DNA of 15,613 nt, from positions 1-15,613 of the forward strand of contig DASRSS010000346.1 of assembly GCA_035656335.1 (NCBI GenBank), in the 5' to 3' direction. Of this stretch, positions 13,669-15,613 are shown one piece after another. Position 1 is the first letter of the stretch; each line of letters begins with the position of its first letter. The notes beneath the pieces were generated by a model. That model saw only the letters and a list, made by a program, of their open reading frames with translations. It ran no database searches and had not been told where the DNA came from. A program made the position numbers and the translations under genes. The DNA comes from DASRSS01 sp035656335 (GTDB taxonomy: Bacteria; Actinomycetota; Actinomycetes; Mycobacteriales; Jatrophihabitantaceae).

Positions 13669-15027
13669 TCACCACCTCGCCGGAGCGGCCGCGGGCTGCG
13701 GCAGCGGGAAGCCCCGGTCGGCCAGCGCGGTCGCGAACTGCGGGCGCAGCCCGGTCGACTGCAGCGTGCCGCGGTAGCGCCCCTGCCCGTCCAGGCCGGC
13801 GGCGAAGTCGAACAGGTACAGGTCCTGCAGCGTGATCACGTCGCCCTCCATGCCGGAGACCTCGGTGATGTGCGTGATGCGCCGCGTGCCGTCCTTGAGC
13901 CGCGTCTGGTGCACGATCAGGTCTATGGCGGACGCGATCTGTTCACGGATCGCCCGCTGCGGCAGCTCGACGCCGGCCATCATGACCATCGTCTCGAGCC
14001 GCGAGATCGAGTCGCGCGGCGAGTTCGAGTGCAAGGTGGTGATCGAGCCGTCGTGGCCGGTGTTCATCGCCTGCAGCATGTCCAGCGCCGCCCCGTCGCG
14101 GACCTCGCCGACGATGATGCGGTCCGGGCGCATGCGCAGCGCGTTCCGCACCAGTTCGCGGATCTCGACGGTGCCGCGTCCCTCGATGTTCGCCGCACGC
14201 GACTCCATGCGAACCACGTGGTCCTGCGCGAGCTGCAGCTCGGCGGCGTCCTCGATGGTGACGATCCGCTCGTCGTCGGGGACGAACGAGGACAGCACGT
14301 TCAGCGTCGTCGTCTTGCCCGATCCGGTGCCGCCGGAGATCAGCACGTTGAGCCGGCCGCGCACGCAGACGCGCAGGAACTCGGCGACCTGGTCGGTCAT
14401 CGTGCCGAACCGGACGAGGTCGGCGACCGCGAGCGGGTCCTTGGCGAACTTGCGGATCGTCAGCGTCGAGCCGTCGATGCTGATCGGCGGCACGACGGCG
14501 TTGACGCGGCTGCCGTCGGGCAGGCGCGCGTCGACCATCGGGCTGGACTCGTCGACGCGCCGCCCGACCCGCGCCACGATCTTGTCGATCGTGCGGCGCA
14601 GGTGCGACTCGTCGGTGAACGCGACGCCCGCGGGCGTCAGCTTGCCGGCGCGCTCCACGTAGATCCGGTGCGGGCCGTTGACCATGATCTCGGAAACGTC
14701 CGGGTCGCGCAGCAGCGCCTCCAGCGGGCCGTGGCCGAGGATCTCGTCCAGCACCTCGTCCGTGATCCGCGCGCGCTCGGACGGGGCGAGCATCTCCTCC
14801 TCGCCGTCCAGCACCGACTGCAGCGCACTGCGCAGCTGCGCGGCCAACTCGGACTCGGTCATTTCCGCGTCGTACAGCTTCGGCCCGAGCGCCTCGAGCA
14901 GCGCAGCGTGCACCTGGCGCTTGATCGTCAGCAGCCGCGCGGTCCCGCGCGCCGAGCCGGCACCGGCCTCGGCGGTCCCCTGCCCGCCGGACGGCTGCCG
15001 CGCGGCGAGTCGATCGGCGAGCGTCAT
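13669..15027 (-). CDS. tadA: Tad/Flp pilus assembly ATPase TadA (CpaF)
   Basis: This 452-residue hexameric secretion ATPase of the TadA/VirB11 family powers assembly of Flp pili at the cytoplasmic face of the TadB/TadC platform. The N-terminal part includes EVLDEILGHGPLEALLRDPDVSEIMVNG (91-118), typical of CpaF. The ATPase core shows Walker A GGTGSGKTT (232-240), the Asp box RIVTIEDAAEL (254-264), Walker B RIIVGEVRD (303-311) and the His box GHDGSITTLHSNSP (324-337). All the catalytic signatures seen are intact. The ATG overlaps the stop of the cpaE-like gene as ATGA and has GGAAGG upstream. The first 35 residues are Gly/Ala-rich and probably flexible. Confidence 0.95.
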   Translation of the reverse strand: MTLADRLAARQPSGGQGTAEAGAGSARGTARLLTIKRQVHAALLEALGPKLYDAEMTESELAAQLRSALQSVLDGEEEMLAPSERARITDEVLDEILGHGPLEALLRDPDVSEIMVNGPHRIYVERAGKLTPAGVAFTDESHLRRTIDKIVARVGRRVDESSPMVDARLPDGSRVNAVVPPISIDGSTLTIRKFAKDPLAVADLVRFGTMTDQVAEFLRVCVRGRLNVLISGGTGSGKTTTLNVLSSFVPDDERIVTIEDAAELQLAQDHVVRMESRAANIEGRGTVEIRELVRNALRMRPDRIIVGEVRDGAALDMLQAMNTGHDGSITTLHSNSPRDSISRLETMVMMAGVELPQRAIREQIASAIDLIVHQTRLKDGTRRITHITEVSGMEGDVITLQDLYLFDFAAGLDGQGRYRGTLQSTGLRPQFATALADRGFPLPQPAAAPARW

Positions 15028-15613
15028 GCCGCCGCCTTCCGCCGCATCAGCCGCGCGAACAGCGGGGCGCGGTGCTTGCCGCGCACGACGCGGTCGGTGT
15101 CCAGCCGCTCGGCGACGAGCCGACGCAGCGCGCGGCTGAGCGGGTGGTCCGGCTGGTCGACCGCAAGCGGCACGCCGCGGTTGATCGACGCGGGCACGTC
15201 CGGGCTGGACGGGATGTGTGCGGTCAGCGGGGTCATCGTGACGTCCTCGAGGTCCGCCGGCGTGAGCCCGGCCTTGACGTCGGCCCGGTTGACCACGAGC
15301 GAGCGGATGTCCTTGCTGTAACCGAGCAGGTCCAGCATGTCGAGCGTGAGCCGCAGGTTCTTCAGCGACGGCAGCTCCGGCGCGGTGATCAGCACGAGAT
15401 GGTCGGACGCGTCCAGCACGGCGAGCACATGCTCGGTGAACCCGGCGGGCGTGTCGACGACGACGTAGTCGTAGTTCTCGGCCAGGTGTTCGAGCAGCCG
15501 CCCGGTCAGTGCCGTCGGCAGCTTCTCGCTCTGCCCCGGACCCACCGGTGCGAGCAGGCAGTCGAAGCGCGGGCCCGCGGAGGTGAGCACGGTCGGCACG
15601 GCGTCCGGCGTGA
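15024..15613 (-). CDS. cpaE: CpaE/TadZ-like MinD-family ATPase, C-terminal part (cut by window edge)
   Basis: Proteins of this ParA/MinD-like group place the Tad machine at its site in the cell. Only the last 195 or so residues are in the window; the frame stays open to the edge, so the P-loop is outside. Visible are YDYVVVDTPAGFTEHVLAVLDASDHLVLITAPELPSLKN (in the position of Walker B and switch II), then LVVNRADVKAGLTPADLE (the family's VxNR segment) and a C-terminal basic tail (APLFARLMRRKAAA). Aspartate in VVVDTP is the expected Mg-binding residue. It runs into tadA with a 4-nt ATGA overlap. The GTG at 15599 is in frame, but it is internal to a longer coding frame and not the likely start. 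Confidence 0.88.
   Translation of the reverse strand, partial: TPDAVPTVLTSAGPRFDCLLAPVGPGQSEKLPTALTGRLLEHLAENYDYVVVDTPAGFTEHVLAVLDASDHLVLITAPELPSLKNLRLTLDMLDLLGYSKDIRSLVVNRADVKAGLTPADLEDVTMTPLTAHIPSSPDVPASINRGVPLAVDQPDHPLSRALRRLVAERLDTDRVVRGKHRAPLFARLMRRKAAA

Noticed and set aside
1..15613. CRISPR array, insertion sequence, prophage or defence island
   Set aside because: No spaced direct repeats, transposase, integrase or known defence gene was seen in any frame.

Overview
The window is a high-GC chromosomal segment from an actinobacterium. This is inferred from the GC-rich third codon positions, the frequent GTG starts, the gene order tRNA-Arg / argS / lysA / hom (the order known from mycobacteria and relatives), a CYP125-type P450 and a Gram-positive type Tad pilus locus. 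The genus cannot be named from the sequence alone.

Region 1 (1-3608) is housekeeping. On the minus strand argS, lysA and hom (cut by the window edge) form a tight operon, with a 5-nt gap and then an 8-nt overlap. Divergently, on the plus strand, lies a complete tRNA-Arg(CCG) gene with a near-perfect intrinsic terminator. A TACGAT box 6 nt before the argS GTG suggests a leaderless argS mRNA. hom and lysA act on the two branches leaving aspartate semialdehyde (methionine/threonine and diaminopimelate/lysine).

Region 2 (3609-11046) is accessory. A large LuxR-type ATPase regulator (LAL, minus) is divergent from a secreted seven-repeat FG-GAP beta-propeller protein with HYR, MBG-like and Ig-like modules (plus). 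They share a 116-bp intergenic region that holds a 6-bp dyad and a 4-codon mini-ORF whose stop overlaps the start of the propeller gene. Next comes a CYP125-family steroid C26/27-monooxygenase (minus), divergent from a TetR-family regulator (plus). An ACAC-N4-GTGT dyad lies in the promoter overlap, so local control of the P450 is likely.

Region 3 (11030-15613) is a tad (tight adherence / Flp pilus) operon on the minus strand: cpaE-like ATPase (cut by the window edge), tadA/cpaF, tadB and tadC, joined by 1- to 4-nt overlaps or similarly tight junctions. A strong GC-rich hairpin begins at the tadC stop. It is followed at once by a sequence matching the sigma-28 (FliA/WhiG) promoter consensus, TAAA-N16-ACCGATAG, which would drive a membrane-anchored DUF4352-like protein. 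That gene's end overlaps the end of tetR convergently.

No CRISPR array, insertion sequence, phage gene or complete novel defence system was seen. The observations most worth following are the sigma-28-like promoter at the tad locus, the LAL / FG-GAP divergon with its odd leader, the CYP125-TetR divergon, and an imperfect copy of the tRNA-Arg 3' end 6.8 kb away at the start of the P450 gene.
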